A DNA stretch of 64,000 bases from Desulfosporosinus fructosivorans. Its GTDB lineage: Bacteria; Bacillota; Desulfitobacteriia; Desulfitobacteriales; Desulfitobacteriaceae. Location: assembly GCF_004766045.1 (NCBI RefSeq), contig NZ_SPQQ01000015.1:16313-80312 (forward strand), read 5' to 3'. The first letter of the stretch is position 1. Every line of letters begins with the position of its first letter. The translations under genes were made by a program, and so were the position numbers. Below are positions 44,811-52,996 of this stretch, in pieces. The notes beneath the pieces are model-generated. The model worked only from the letters and a program-made list of their open reading frames with translations, did no database searches and was not told the origin of the DNA.

Positions 44811-45890
44811 ATGGACATTGATCGAAATTTCTGGCAGAAAAAGCGAATATTTCTCACAGGTCATACCGGTTTCAAGGGGTCTTGGTTGAGCCTTTGGCTC
44901 TCCAGTTTAGGAGCGCAGGTAATCGGTTATGCCTTGTCCCCTCCAACGAAGCCCAGCATGTTTGAGATTTGCAAGATTGAGCAAATCACTGATTCAACGC
45001 TTGCTGATATCCGTGACCTGGGAAGCTTAACCCAGGCCCTTCAATCTGCAAAGGCAGATATTGTCATCCACATGGCTGCCCAATCCTTGGTCCGTAAATC
45101 TTATCTAAATCCCGTCGAAACATATTCAGTAAATGTCTTAGGAACAGTTAATCTTTTGGAAGCTGTACGGGCTAATCCGGGGATCAGGGCTGTGCTCAAT
45201 ATCACAACTGACAAATGTTATGAGAATAAAGAGTGGGTATGGGGTTACCGGGAAAATGACGTTTTAGGCGGGTATGACCCTTATTCCAGTAGTAAAGCTT
45301 GTTCGGAACTAATCACAGCCGCCTACCGAAATTCTTTTTTCAAACCACAGGAATATGCCACCCATAAAGTGGCATTGGCTTCAGCCCGGGCCGGCAATGT
45401 GATCGGCGGCGGCGATTGGGGCCAGGATCGACTGATTCCGGACCTTATCCAAGCTTTGCTCACCGGAGAAAAATTCAACCTGAGAAATCCCCAAGCCATA
45501 AGACCCTGGCAACATGTCTTAGAACCGTTAATTGGTTACCTTAATTTGGCCCAAAAATTGTACACCGACGGACCTGCTTATACCGGAGCTTGGAACTTCG
45601 GACCTGATGATACTGATGCCCAACCCGTGGAATGGGTTGCCAAGACGCTTTGCAGCAAATGGGGAAAACCTGCTCATTATGAAATCGAGCAAGGATCCCA
45701 TCCCCATGAAACCTCTGTTCTAACGCTTAATTGTGCCAAAGCCAAGCAGGAACTCCATTGGTCCCCCCGTTGGAATCTGGATAAAGCACTGGAGAGAGTG
45801 GTTGAGTGGTATAAAGCTTATCAAGAAAGCCAAGATCTCCAAGCCCTATGTTTTAGACAAATTGCAGAATACACCAACTGTAAAAACTAA
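44811..45890 (+). CDS. rfbG: CDP-glucose 4,6-dehydratase
   Basis: 359 residues, family length. KKRIFLTGHTGFKGSWLSLW is the RfbG NAD motif, MAAQSLVRKSYLNPVETY and YDPYSSSKACSELI carry the catalytic Tyr/Lys, and ARAGNVIGGGDWGQDRLIPD is a family hallmark. It converts CDP-glucose (from RfbF) to CDP-4-keto-6-deoxyglucose, the RfbH substrate. It is followed 13 nt later by rfbH. Confidence 0.97.
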   Translation: MDIDRNFWQKKRIFLTGHTGFKGSWLSLWLSSLGAQVIGYALSPPTKPSMFEICKIEQITDSTLADIRDLGSLTQALQSAKADIVIHMAAQSLVRKSYLNPVETYSVNVLGTVNLLEAVRANPGIRAVLNITTDKCYENKEWVWGYRENDVLGGYDPYSSSKACSELITAAYRNSFFKPQEYATHKVALASARAGNVIGGGDWGQDRLIPDLIQALLTGEKFNLRNPQAIRPWQHVLEPLIGYLNLAQKLYTDGPAYTGAWNFGPDDTDAQPVEWVAKTLCSKWGKPAHYEIEQGSHPHETSVLTLNCAKAKQELHWSPRWNLDKALERVVEWYKAYQESQDLQALCFRQIAEYTNCKN

Positions 45891-45903
45891 GCGAGGCGAA
45901 AAC

Positions 45904-47292
45904 ATGAGCAACAACGAGATCAAGGACCTGGAAAAATCTCTGCGCAAGCAGGTCATTCAAAGTGCTATTAAGCATTATGAAGTAACCCATAAAGCCCAAC
46001 AAACTCGCCCCTTTACTCCCGGCGAACCTATTCCTTATGCCGGACGGGTATTCGATGAAAGAGAAATTTCGAATTTAATCGAGGCGACTTTGGATTTTTG
46101 GTTAACTACCGGCAAATTTGCTGCCAGTTTCGAAAAGGGGCTCGCTAAATTTTTGGGAGTTAGCTATTGTTCCTTAACTAATTCTGGTTCTTCTGCCAAC
46201 CTATTGGCCTTTATGGCCTTGACCTCTTCGGAGTTGGGCGAACGTAGCATCAAACCTGGAGATGAAGTCATTACGGTTGCTGCCGCTTTCCCGACAACAG
46301 TTGCTCCAATTCTTCAATATGGCGCCATTCCGGTTTTTGTTGATGTTACCCTGCCCACCTACAATATCGACTGTAGCCAATTAGCAAAAGCCCTTTCTTC
46401 AAAAACCAAAGCTGTGATGCTCGCCCATACCTTGGGTAATCCTTTCAACCTGGAATTTGTTAAAGAATTTTGTGACCAACACCAGCTTTGGTTAGTTGAA
46501 GACAATTGTGATGCTCTCGGTTCAAAGTATTACTATCAGGGGGAATGGCACTATACTGGCACATTCGGGCATCTGGGAACCTCAAGTTTCTATCCGCCAC
46601 ATCATATAACCATGGGCGAAGGCGGAGCGGTTTACACTCATGATTTCCGGCTAAAACGCCTTGTCGAATCGTTTCGCGATTGGGGGCGGGACTGTTGGTG
46701 CCCACCAGGACAGGACAATACCTGCCAGCGGCGCTTTGCTCGACAATATGGCGAACTTCCTTACGGCTATGATCATAAATATGTCTACTCACACTTTGGC
46801 TATAACCTCAAAGCTACGGATTTACAGGCGTCTATCGGCTGCGCACAATTGGAAAAGTTACCTGAGTTCATCCTAGCCCGCCAACTCAACTGGCAAATCC
46901 TGCGCCAAGGACTTGTTGACTTAGAGGACCGCTTTATCCTACCAGAAGCCACTCCTAATTCCACTCCGAGTTGGTTTGGTTTTCTCTTAACCATCAAAGA
47001 AAATGCCGGTTTTACGCGCGAGCAAATAGTAACTTTTCTAGAGTGTAATGGTATCCAAACCCGGATGCTGTTTGCTGGCAACCTCTTAAAGCATCCCTGC
47101 TTCGATGAACTGCGGCTCACAGGCAAAGGATATCGTGTCGTTGATGAATTAAGAAATACCGATCTGATCATGAAACAAACCTTCTGGGTCGGTATCTATC
47201 CTGGATTAAAGCCCGGGATGCTGGACTATATACTGGCTAAAATCCGGGAGTTTTGCGCAAATAATAACCCGCACGGTCTTAGAAACCCATGA
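45904..47292 (+). CDS. rfbH: CDP-4-keto-6-deoxyglucose 3-dehydrase (E1)
   Basis: 462 residues from ATG 45904 (MSNNEIKDLEKSLRKQV); upstream in-frame codons would run through the 3' end of rfbG. It is a PLP aminotransferase-fold enzyme, but the usual catalytic Lys is replaced: the motif reads SFYPPHHITMGEGG with His, the defining feature of RfbH/E1 dehydrases. These also bind [2Fe-2S] and need an E3 reductase. No such reductase gene is seen nearby. Product: CDP-3,6-dideoxy-4-ketoglucose. Confidence 0.97.
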   Translation: MSNNEIKDLEKSLRKQVIQSAIKHYEVTHKAQQTRPFTPGEPIPYAGRVFDEREISNLIEATLDFWLTTGKFAASFEKGLAKFLGVSYCSLTNSGSSANLLAFMALTSSELGERSIKPGDEVITVAAAFPTTVAPILQYGAIPVFVDVTLPTYNIDCSQLAKALSSKTKAVMLAHTLGNPFNLEFVKEFCDQHQLWLVEDNCDALGSKYYYQGEWHYTGTFGHLGTSSFYPPHHITMGEGGAVYTHDFRLKRLVESFRDWGRDCWCPPGQDNTCQRRFARQYGELPYGYDHKYVYSHFGYNLKATDLQASIGCAQLEKLPEFILARQLNWQILRQGLVDLEDRFILPEATPNSTPSWFGFLLTIKENAGFTREQIVTFLECNGIQTRMLFAGNLLKHPCFDELRLTGKGYRVVDELRNTDLIMKQTFWVGIYPGLKPGMLDYILAKIREFCANNNPHGLRNP

Positions 47293-47338
47293 AATATTAC
47301 TGCATAGTAAGTATAATAAATTCACCAGAAAAATTTGC

Positions 47339-47370
47339 CCCCTCGCGCAGTTCAAATCAGATGCGAGGGG
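47339..47370 (+). terminator. Stem-loop downstream of rfbH
   Basis: CCCCTCGC (47339-47346) pairs perfectly with GCGAGGGG (47363-47370). It is not followed by a T tract and lies 47 nt after the rfbH stop. Confidence 0.45.
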
Positions 47371-47406
47371 ATCTATCTAATAAGAATGTACTCAATGAGA
47401 AGTAGC

Positions 47407-47454
47407 AAAATCCCCAATTGACACATGCCAATCCATGTGTCAATTGGGGATTTT
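47407..47454. terminator. Bidirectional terminator between rfbH and SpsF-like gene
   Basis: Perfect 21-bp inverted repeat (47407-47427 and 47434-47454) with loop CCAATC. The arms begin with AAAA and end with TTTT, so either strand gives a stem with a T tail. It separates convergent rfbH (+) and the cytidylyltransferase gene (-). Confidence 0.93.
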
Positions 47455-47585
47455 GTAGATAAACCTAACATAGCGGTACCACGTTGCCGTTCAGCATCCG
47501 CTAAAATTCGCCCGATTTGGGCGTCCTCCACACTGTATCATTTATTTCATTAGGTTCAAAACACTTTGTTTTAATATACGCTTGA

Positions 47586-48317
47586 TTAGACTACCTTCTG
47601 TTTGATATGAGCATTGATTTTCAGCCAATCTTGGTTTTTCTGCAATAGCATTAAAATATCCGCCAAAGTAAAGTCACTGTTATCCAAATATAGAGTCTCA
47701 ATTATCCTTCTTATCAGCTCAAAATCTTCCTGAGTGTCAACTGTCCATCTATGATAGCTCTCATCAGTTCTATAAGCGACATTTCCCAACTTATAACGTT
47801 CTGGATGCCAATAAATAAATGGAGTTACATGTTCTCTTTCTGCTTCCCCTCGTGCTTCTAAATAAGCTTCATTGAGAACTTTATTTGAGAAGATCTCAGT
47901 GTCCATCCCCCGAGGATAGCTCGGTTCTAAACGGTTAGAAACATAATCATATTCCGGCCAATGATCAAGAAAAAACCTAATCACCTGATCAATAACTCGA
48001 TGATCAATCAGAGGGCAATCTGAAGTTACCCTCACTACTCCATCTGCATGATAAGCCACGGCTGCTCCTTGGTATCTTGCCAAAACATCATGTTCCGAGC
48101 CACGGTAAACCGGGATCTGTAAGCGCTGGCATAATTCAATAATTGGTTGATCTGTCACATTAGTCGTTGTCGCAATAACTATTTCGTCAGCCAAGTTTAC
48201 CCGGCGTAACCTTTCAATTTGATACTCCAAAAGTGGCTTATCTAAAACAGTTTTTAAGACCTTGCCTGGAAGCCTAGTGGAAGTCATGCGTGCCTGAACA
48301 ATAATTACCGTTTTCAT
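47586..48317 (-). CDS. SpsF-type cytidylyltransferase (paralogue 1)
   Basis: 243 residues from ATG 48317 with AAAGAGG upstream. VIIVQARMTSTRLPGKVLKT is the nucleotidyltransferase signature of the SpsF/CMP-NeuA superfamily, followed by YRGSEHDVLARYQGAA and TSDCPLIDHRVIDQ. In B. subtilis SpsF belongs to the spore-coat polysaccharide cluster. It probably makes a CMP-activated nonulosonate from the NeuB product at 48901. A full paralogue is at 52259. Confidence 0.9.
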   Translation of the reverse strand: MKTVIIVQARMTSTRLPGKVLKTVLDKPLLEYQIERLRRVNLADEIVIATTTNVTDQPIIELCQRLQIPVYRGSEHDVLARYQGAAVAYHADGVVRVTSDCPLIDHRVIDQVIRFFLDHWPEYDYVSNRLEPSYPRGMDTEIFSNKVLNEAYLEARGEAEREHVTPFIYWHPERYKLGNVAYRTDESYHRWTVDTQEDFELIRRIIETLYLDNSDFTLADILMLLQKNQDWLKINAHIKQKVV

Positions 48318-48363
48318 AGACACCTCTTTCTTGAGTAATAAAGAAAATTCGCAAATGGCCAAC

Positions 48364-48888
48364 TTATCGATCTGTTGCTAGATACCCATAAAACAACGAA
48401 TCATGCCATTTACCTTCAGCCCAATGAGTTTCCCTATGTCGCCCATCCAGTTTAAAACCTAAAACTTTGAAGAGCGTCTTTTTAAGTTCATCAAATTCAT
48501 AAATTTCCGCCCAAATCCTATGCAGTCCCAATTCGTCAAAGCCGTAATCAATCATTGCTTTACCGGAATCCGGGGCAAACTTAGTATCGATATAGAGATC
48601 ATCTGCTCCAATATAGATAGAAAAATCCGCTGTCCTATTTACCCAATCGATATAACATAGACCACAAGCCCCGAGCAATCTTCCTGTAGCCAATTCAACG
48701 ATGGAAAACATCCTGGTACTTGGATCTTGGAGTACTTTTTTATCGTACCAGTCATTTTGGTCATCTGATCCCGTTTCGCGATATTCCCGAAAATAACGTC
48801 GATATTCAGGCCTATTTCGCCATAATAGTAGTTGAGGTAAATCTTGCCTTTCAATAGCCCTTAACCCTACACATTGACCTTTTAACAT
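48364..48888 (-). CDS. GNAT-family N-acetyltransferase
   Basis: 174 residues of RimJ/RimL-like layout: VGLRAIERQDLPQLLLWRN at the N-terminus, an acetyl-CoA region near LYIDTKFAPDSGKAMIDYGF, and ELGLHRIWAEIYEFDEL. The canonical R/QxxGxG/A loop is not clear, which is unusual. It lies between NeuB- and SpsF-type genes on the same strand, matching SpsD or PseH/LegH in other clusters. It probably acetylates an amino sugar. Confidence 0.83.
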   Translation of the reverse strand: MLKGQCVGLRAIERQDLPQLLLWRNRPEYRRYFREYRETGSDDQNDWYDKKVLQDPSTRMFSIVELATGRLLGACGLCYIDWVNRTADFSIYIGADDLYIDTKFAPDSGKAMIDYGFDELGLHRIWAEIYEFDELKKTLFKVLGFKLDGRHRETHWAEGKWHDSLFYGYLATDR

Positions 48889-48900
48889 AACTATTCTTCC

Positions 48901-49974
48901 TTATATATCACTTAAAAATAAGGCATCGCCAGCGGCTTTTCTTTTAATAACTTGGCGCCCCACCACATATTTAGACACATAGGGTGGTAAGCTCTCCTCT
49001 GGAGCGGGACGTAATGATTCGAGATCATCCTCTAGCAATGTTTCTCCTTCTTGAACATCCCGAGTTAAGCGCAAGCAACGCCTCTGAACAATTTTAGCAT
49101 CACGTTCGTTGCTTTCTACTCGTTTCACTCCATCACCCAAGGCTTTCTCCAATTCACGGCTACGTTCCATCATCTCACTCCAAGTGGAAGGATTCATGGA
49201 AAACGAATGGTCCGGTCCAATTCTACTATTATCGTCAGTTAAGTGTTTTTCAATTATCCTGGCACCTAAGGCAATCGCTCCCAAAACTGCAGCATGCCCT
49301 GGAGTATGATCTGACAGGCCAAGAACCATATTTGGATATTTTAAACTATAACTAGTCAAAACTCGCAAATTGATGTTGTCAAAATTCTCGACTCTTCCTG
49401 TATAATTTGTGTTGCATTGTAGTAGGGCAATTTGCTGATTATGCTGAATAATCGCTTCAACTGCTCTCTCCACATCCTCAAGGTTTGATGCCCCAGTTGA
49501 AAGTATGACTGGTTTTCCGATTTTAGCTACTATCTCAATAAAACTAGTCCAAGTAATGTCACCCGATCCGATTTTATAGGCAGGGATGTATTGATCCAAC
49601 ATATTAATGGCTTCCAAGTCATAGGGAGTTGTCATAAAATCAATACCGACGTCAGCCGCAGTTCTTGCCAATTCTTCATTCCAATTTCTATTACATTCAT
49701 ATTGTTCGTATATTTCATATACAGATTTTTGCCAAGATGCTTGATGACTAAGCTTCTGTCCCAAATTTTTAAAGCCATAATCGCTGACAATTGTCTTAGC
49801 TTTAAAATGTTGAAATTTTACGGCATCAGCCCCAGCCTCTTTGGCGCACCCTATGAGTTCCTTTGCCCTTGACAAATCCCCATCATGGTTCGAGGCAACA
49901 TCGGCGATAAAGTACGTTGGAGCACTAATTGAAATTTCACGCCCATTGATCAGCAGGACATCATCATATCGCAT
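48901..49974 (-). CDS. NeuB-family nonulosonic acid synthase with SAF domain
   Basis: 357 residues. A PEP-binding TIM barrel (FIADVASNHDGDLSRAKELI, AVKFQHFKAKT, KIGSGDITWTSF, ILSTGASNLEDVERAVE, LGLSDHTPGHAAVLGA) is followed by a C-terminal SAF/antifreeze-like domain from about residue 290 (LTRDVQEGETLLEDDLESLR). This is the usual NeuB/PseI/LegI architecture. Which nonulosonate is made cannot be read. It overlaps the RmlD-like gene by 25 nt. Confidence 0.93.
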   Translation of the reverse strand: MRYDDVLLINGREISISAPTYFIADVASNHDGDLSRAKELIGCAKEAGADAVKFQHFKAKTIVSDYGFKNLGQKLSHQASWQKSVYEIYEQYECNRNWNEELARTAADVGIDFMTTPYDLEAINMLDQYIPAYKIGSGDITWTSFIEIVAKIGKPVILSTGASNLEDVERAVEAIIQHNQQIALLQCNTNYTGRVENFDNINLRVLTSYSLKYPNMVLGLSDHTPGHAAVLGAIALGARIIEKHLTDDNSRIGPDHSFSMNPSTWSEMMERSRELEKALGDGVKRVESNERDAKIVQRRCLRLTRDVQEGETLLEDDLESLRPAPEESLPPYVSKYVVGRQVIKRKAAGDALFLSDI

Positions 49975-50849
49975 GCTCGATTCTTAACCTCCTCATACTC
50001 ATTTTTAAGACTTTGTACAACTTCTAACAGAGTGGGGAGTTCATAACCTAAAAGAGCTTCTGCTTCCGCTACATCAAGACCCAAACTTTCGGCTCGGACT
50101 GCTTCTTTCAATTGCTTAACACTTCCTGCCTTAACATTTTCTAATTCATAACCAAATTCACGAGCTATAGTTTCAATAAATGTTTTCTTACTGGCTACCT
50201 CTCGTCCGGCCAAATTTAATATCCCACTTGGGCTCAGAGGAATAAGCTCGAAAAGTGCTTTAGCAAATTGGCTAACGCCTATACTCGAAGTGTAAAAATC
50301 CTCAAAAAGGGTGACTTCAGATTTGTTCTGCAAAGACTTTATTACCCACTCAATAAACGTGGGGGGGCCATCCATATAACGGAATCCGACAATATTAGTA
50401 CGAACGACCAGCGAAGCCTGAGCCGTTAGAGCAAAGCTTTCCGCCGCGTATTTAGTTCGAGCATATTCATTTAATAGACGCACAGGGCTGGTTGTAGTAT
50501 GTTTCTTCCCTGCATCGCCAGTATAATAGTGATCCGTGGAAATCTGAATAAACAATGCCCCTATCTGATTGCTGATTTCTGCCAAGATACTCACCGGGCG
50601 GGTATTCACTCTGTATGCCAAACCCGGATCCCGTTCACAATTAACCAAATTGCTAATTGCTACAGTATTTATAATAACATCAGGTCTCAGCCTGTATACC
50701 TGTTCAGCTAGTTCTTCTTCATTAAGGACGTTTAAACTTAAATCTGTCCGACTTCTAGCCGCCCCAATGATTGTTAACTTACGTTCACGCGCTTCGGTCA
50801 TTAAAGCACAACCTAACATTCCCGTTGATCCAAGAACAAGTATCTTCAT
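49950..50849 (-). CDS. RmlD-like sugar reductase (extended SDR)
   Basis: 299 residues. ILVLGSTGMLGCALMTEARE is the nucleotide-binding motif, and STDHYYTGDAGKKH with NEYARTKYAAE has the catalytic Tyr/Lys, as in dTDP-4-keto-rhamnose reductases. It sits between PseB and NeuB genes, so it may reduce the keto sugar made by PseB, rather than act in rhamnose synthesis. GGAGG precedes the ATG. Confidence 0.88.
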   Translation of the reverse strand: MKILVLGSTGMLGCALMTEARERKLTIIGAARSRTDLSLNVLNEEELAEQVYRLRPDVIINTVAISNLVNCERDPGLAYRVNTRPVSILAEISNQIGALFIQISTDHYYTGDAGKKHTTTSPVRLLNEYARTKYAAESFALTAQASLVVRTNIVGFRYMDGPPTFIEWVIKSLQNKSEVTLFEDFYTSSIGVSQFAKALFELIPLSPSGILNLAGREVASKKTFIETIAREFGYELENVKAGSVKQLKEAVRAESLGLDVAEAEALLGYELPTLLEVVQSLKNEYEEVKNRACDMMMSC

Positions 50850-50952
50850 AGCTTATCCTCCAGCATTCAACCTGCTCAATGCAAACATATAATTAATAGC
50901 AACTTATATTTTGACTGTAAAAACATGTGTCATCATTCATTAGGAGTAGCTT

Positions 50953-51945
50953 TTATAGTTGTTCATTCATTTCTCTCAGCTGTTCAACTGTCAGGAAATC
51001 GGGATTCATTCCAGAATTATATTCAAACCCTTCTTTTACGGAAATTCCCTTTTTTTCAGTAACATCGATCGAATAATCCATAGGATGAGCAAATCTGATG
51101 GCAGGCTTTATTACATAATGATTTTCAAATTCTAATGTCAAATGAGAGTCGTCTGCCGGAACCATAATCTCATGGAGCTTCTCTCCTGGTCTAATACCAA
51201 TAACTTTGATAGGCATTCCTGGAGCAACGGCTTCAGCTAGGTCAGTAATCCTCATAGAAGGAATTTTGGGGATGAATACCTCCCCCCCATGCATCCTTTC
51301 GAAGTTGCTCAACACAAAGTTAACTCCATCCTGTAGACTGATCCAAAACCTGGACATCCTCGGGTCGGTAACCGGGATTTCCTTTGCACCTTCCGCAATT
51401 AGCTTCTTAAAGAATGGAACTACTGAACCTCGCGAGCCTACAACGTTTCCATACCGAACAACAGAAAAACGCGTCACATGTCCTCCAGCCATATTGTTGG
51501 CCGCAACAAATAACTTGTCAGATACAAGTTTGGTAGCTCCATATAAATTGATGGGATTAGCAGCTTTATCTGTCGACAAGGCGATAACTTTCTCCACTTC
51601 ATTTTCAATGGCCGCTTTAATAACATTTTGGGCTCCATGAATGTTTGTCTTTACACACTCCATCGGATTATATTCAGCCGCTGGGACTTGTTTCAGTGCA
51701 GCTGCATGGATAACGTAATCCACTCCCCGCATTGCTTGACTGAGTCGTTCCGCATCTCTAACATCCCCAATAAAATAACGCATTTCTGAAGCGTTAAATT
51801 TTTGTTGCATTTCGAATTGTTTGAGCTCATCTCGCGAGTATATGATGACCTTTTTGGGTTTAAAGCGTTCTAAAATTGTTTCTATATACTGTTTACCGAA
51901 TGAACCTGTTCCACCAGTAATTAGTATTGATTTGTTATTAAACAT
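50953..51945 (-). CDS. pseB: UDP-GlcNAc 4,6-dehydratase (inverting)
   Basis: 330 residues. ILITGGTGSFGKQYIETILE, IYSRDELKQFEMQQ, AAALKQVPAAEYNPMECVKT and STDKAANPINLYGATKLVSD are signature motifs of PseB/FlaA1. It converts UDP-GlcNAc to UDP-4-keto-6-deoxy-L-AltNAc/L-IdoNAc type product. The DegT aminotransferase at 53962 could be its PseC partner, though a tRNA relic and two genes lie between. Confidence 0.95.
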   Translation of the reverse strand: MFNNKSILITGGTGSFGKQYIETILERFKPKKVIIYSRDELKQFEMQQKFNASEMRYFIGDVRDAERLSQAMRGVDYVIHAAALKQVPAAEYNPMECVKTNIHGAQNVIKAAIENEVEKVIALSTDKAANPINLYGATKLVSDKLFVAANNMAGGHVTRFSVVRYGNVVGSRGSVVPFFKKLIAEGAKEIPVTDPRMSRFWISLQDGVNFVLSNFERMHGGEVFIPKIPSMRITDLAEAVAPGMPIKVIGIRPGEKLHEIMVPADDSHLTLEFENHYVIKPAIRFAHPMDYSIDVTEKKGISVKEGFEYNSGMNPDFLTVEQLREMNEQL

Positions 51946-52117
51946 CCGATCCCTCGCTTCCCCCTAAGAAGGCTTGAGTCCCCGCCGCAAGTGGGGATTA
52001 TTATACGTTATGCTTTCATCTCTGCGTGTGTGCGCATAACAGAGGTCAGAAAACAGAAGCCGGAGGTCAGAAAAAAGACCTTCAATAATCCGAATTCTGC
52101 CATCTAATATCACACAT

Positions 52118-52195
52118 GGGAGTACAGCTCAGCTGTTGGAGAGCACCTGCCTTGCAAGCAGGGGATCAGCGGTTCGATCTCGCTTACCTCCACCA
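52118..52195 (+). tRNA. Degenerate tRNA-Ala (TGC), probable relic
   Basis: A cloverleaf is readable: acceptor GGGAGTA/TACCTCC, D-stem GCTC/GAGC, anticodon stem CCTGC/GCAGG with loop CTTGCAA (anticodon TGC), T-arm AGCGG-TTCGATC-TCGCT, encoded ACCA end. The G3-T70 pair is the alanine identity element. Odd features are C at position 8, an A4-C69 mismatch, and a D-loop lacking one G. These suggest decay. It lies alone on the plus strand inside the minus-strand glycan operons. Confidence 0.72.
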
Positions 52196-52258
52196 ATAAA
52201 TCTCTAAATTTTTCTCATGCTAATAATGTTAATATCATTAAATAGGCTTGGGTTCTGT

Positions 52259-52996
52259 CTATCTAGCTTTCTTTTGCTGTACATGCTGATTCATAGAACG
52301 TACCCCGGCATTTTGCTGCAAATAGCGGATAATATCATACAAATCAAAAGTAGGCTTGACAGGATGCAGCATCTCATAAATAGTTTTTATTAACTGGTAG
52401 TCTTCCTCCGTATCAAGAGTTAAACGGTATTCTGGATGATGCAAAAAGTGCGAAGCCTCCACATTCGATAAATAGTATCTTTCCGGCTGCTCATAAAAAT
52501 ATAAGGAAACATGTTCGCGCACAGCAGGGTCATTGATGGTCTGTTCCACGTGCCGCAAATCCTTCGTCCGGAAAACTTCCACACTAAAGCCGAGTGGAAA
52601 TGTCCTGACCAATTGGTTTCCCACATAATCAAGGTACGGATGCTCCAGCATACGCTCGATGACTCGGTCAATCGTTTGACTATCGATCAGCGGACAGTCA
52701 CTGGTAATCTGGACAATAAAATCAGTGTCATTCGCTTCTGCTGCCTCTACAGTCCGTAACAAAACATCTTCTTCGCTACCCCGGTAAGACAAAACCCCTT
52801 GAGATTGTGCCGTTTCCACTACTACATCATCCGTCTGGTTTGTCGTTGTCGCAATGATGATTTGACTGATATAGTTTGATCGTTTTAGTCGTTCTATTAA
52901 GCGAACTAAAGCCGGCTTTCCTGCTAAATCCATGAGTACCTTGCCTGGTAATCGGGATGATGTCATACGTGTAGCTACTATAGCATTAATGTTCAT
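52259..52996 (-). CDS. SpsF-type cytidylyltransferase (paralogue 2)
   Basis: 245 residues. AIVATRMTSSRLPGKVLMDL, YRGSEEDVLLRTVEAAE and TSDCPLIDSQTIDRV match the paralogue at 47586 position by position. It should activate a sugar acid with CMP. The ATG is preceded by GGAGGT and overlaps the GT-B-like gene upstream by 11 nt. Two such enzymes suggest two CMP-sugars, or one gene that has diverged. Confidence 0.9.
   Translation of the reverse strand: MNINAIVATRMTSSRLPGKVLMDLAGKPALVRLIERLKRSNYISQIIIATTTNQTDDVVVETAQSQGVLSYRGSEEDVLLRTVEAAEANDTDFIVQITSDCPLIDSQTIDRVIERMLEHPYLDYVGNQLVRTFPLGFSVEVFRTKDLRHVEQTINDPAVREHVSLYFYEQPERYYLSNVEASHFLHHPEYRLTLDTEEDYQLIKTIYEMLHPVKPTFDLYDIIRYLQQNAGVRSMNQHVQQKKAR

Noticed and set aside
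45733..45903. Upstream in-frame start for rfbH within rfbG
   Set aside because: The 57 extra residues are the out-of-frame shadow of rfbG; MSNNEIKDLEK is the family-like start.
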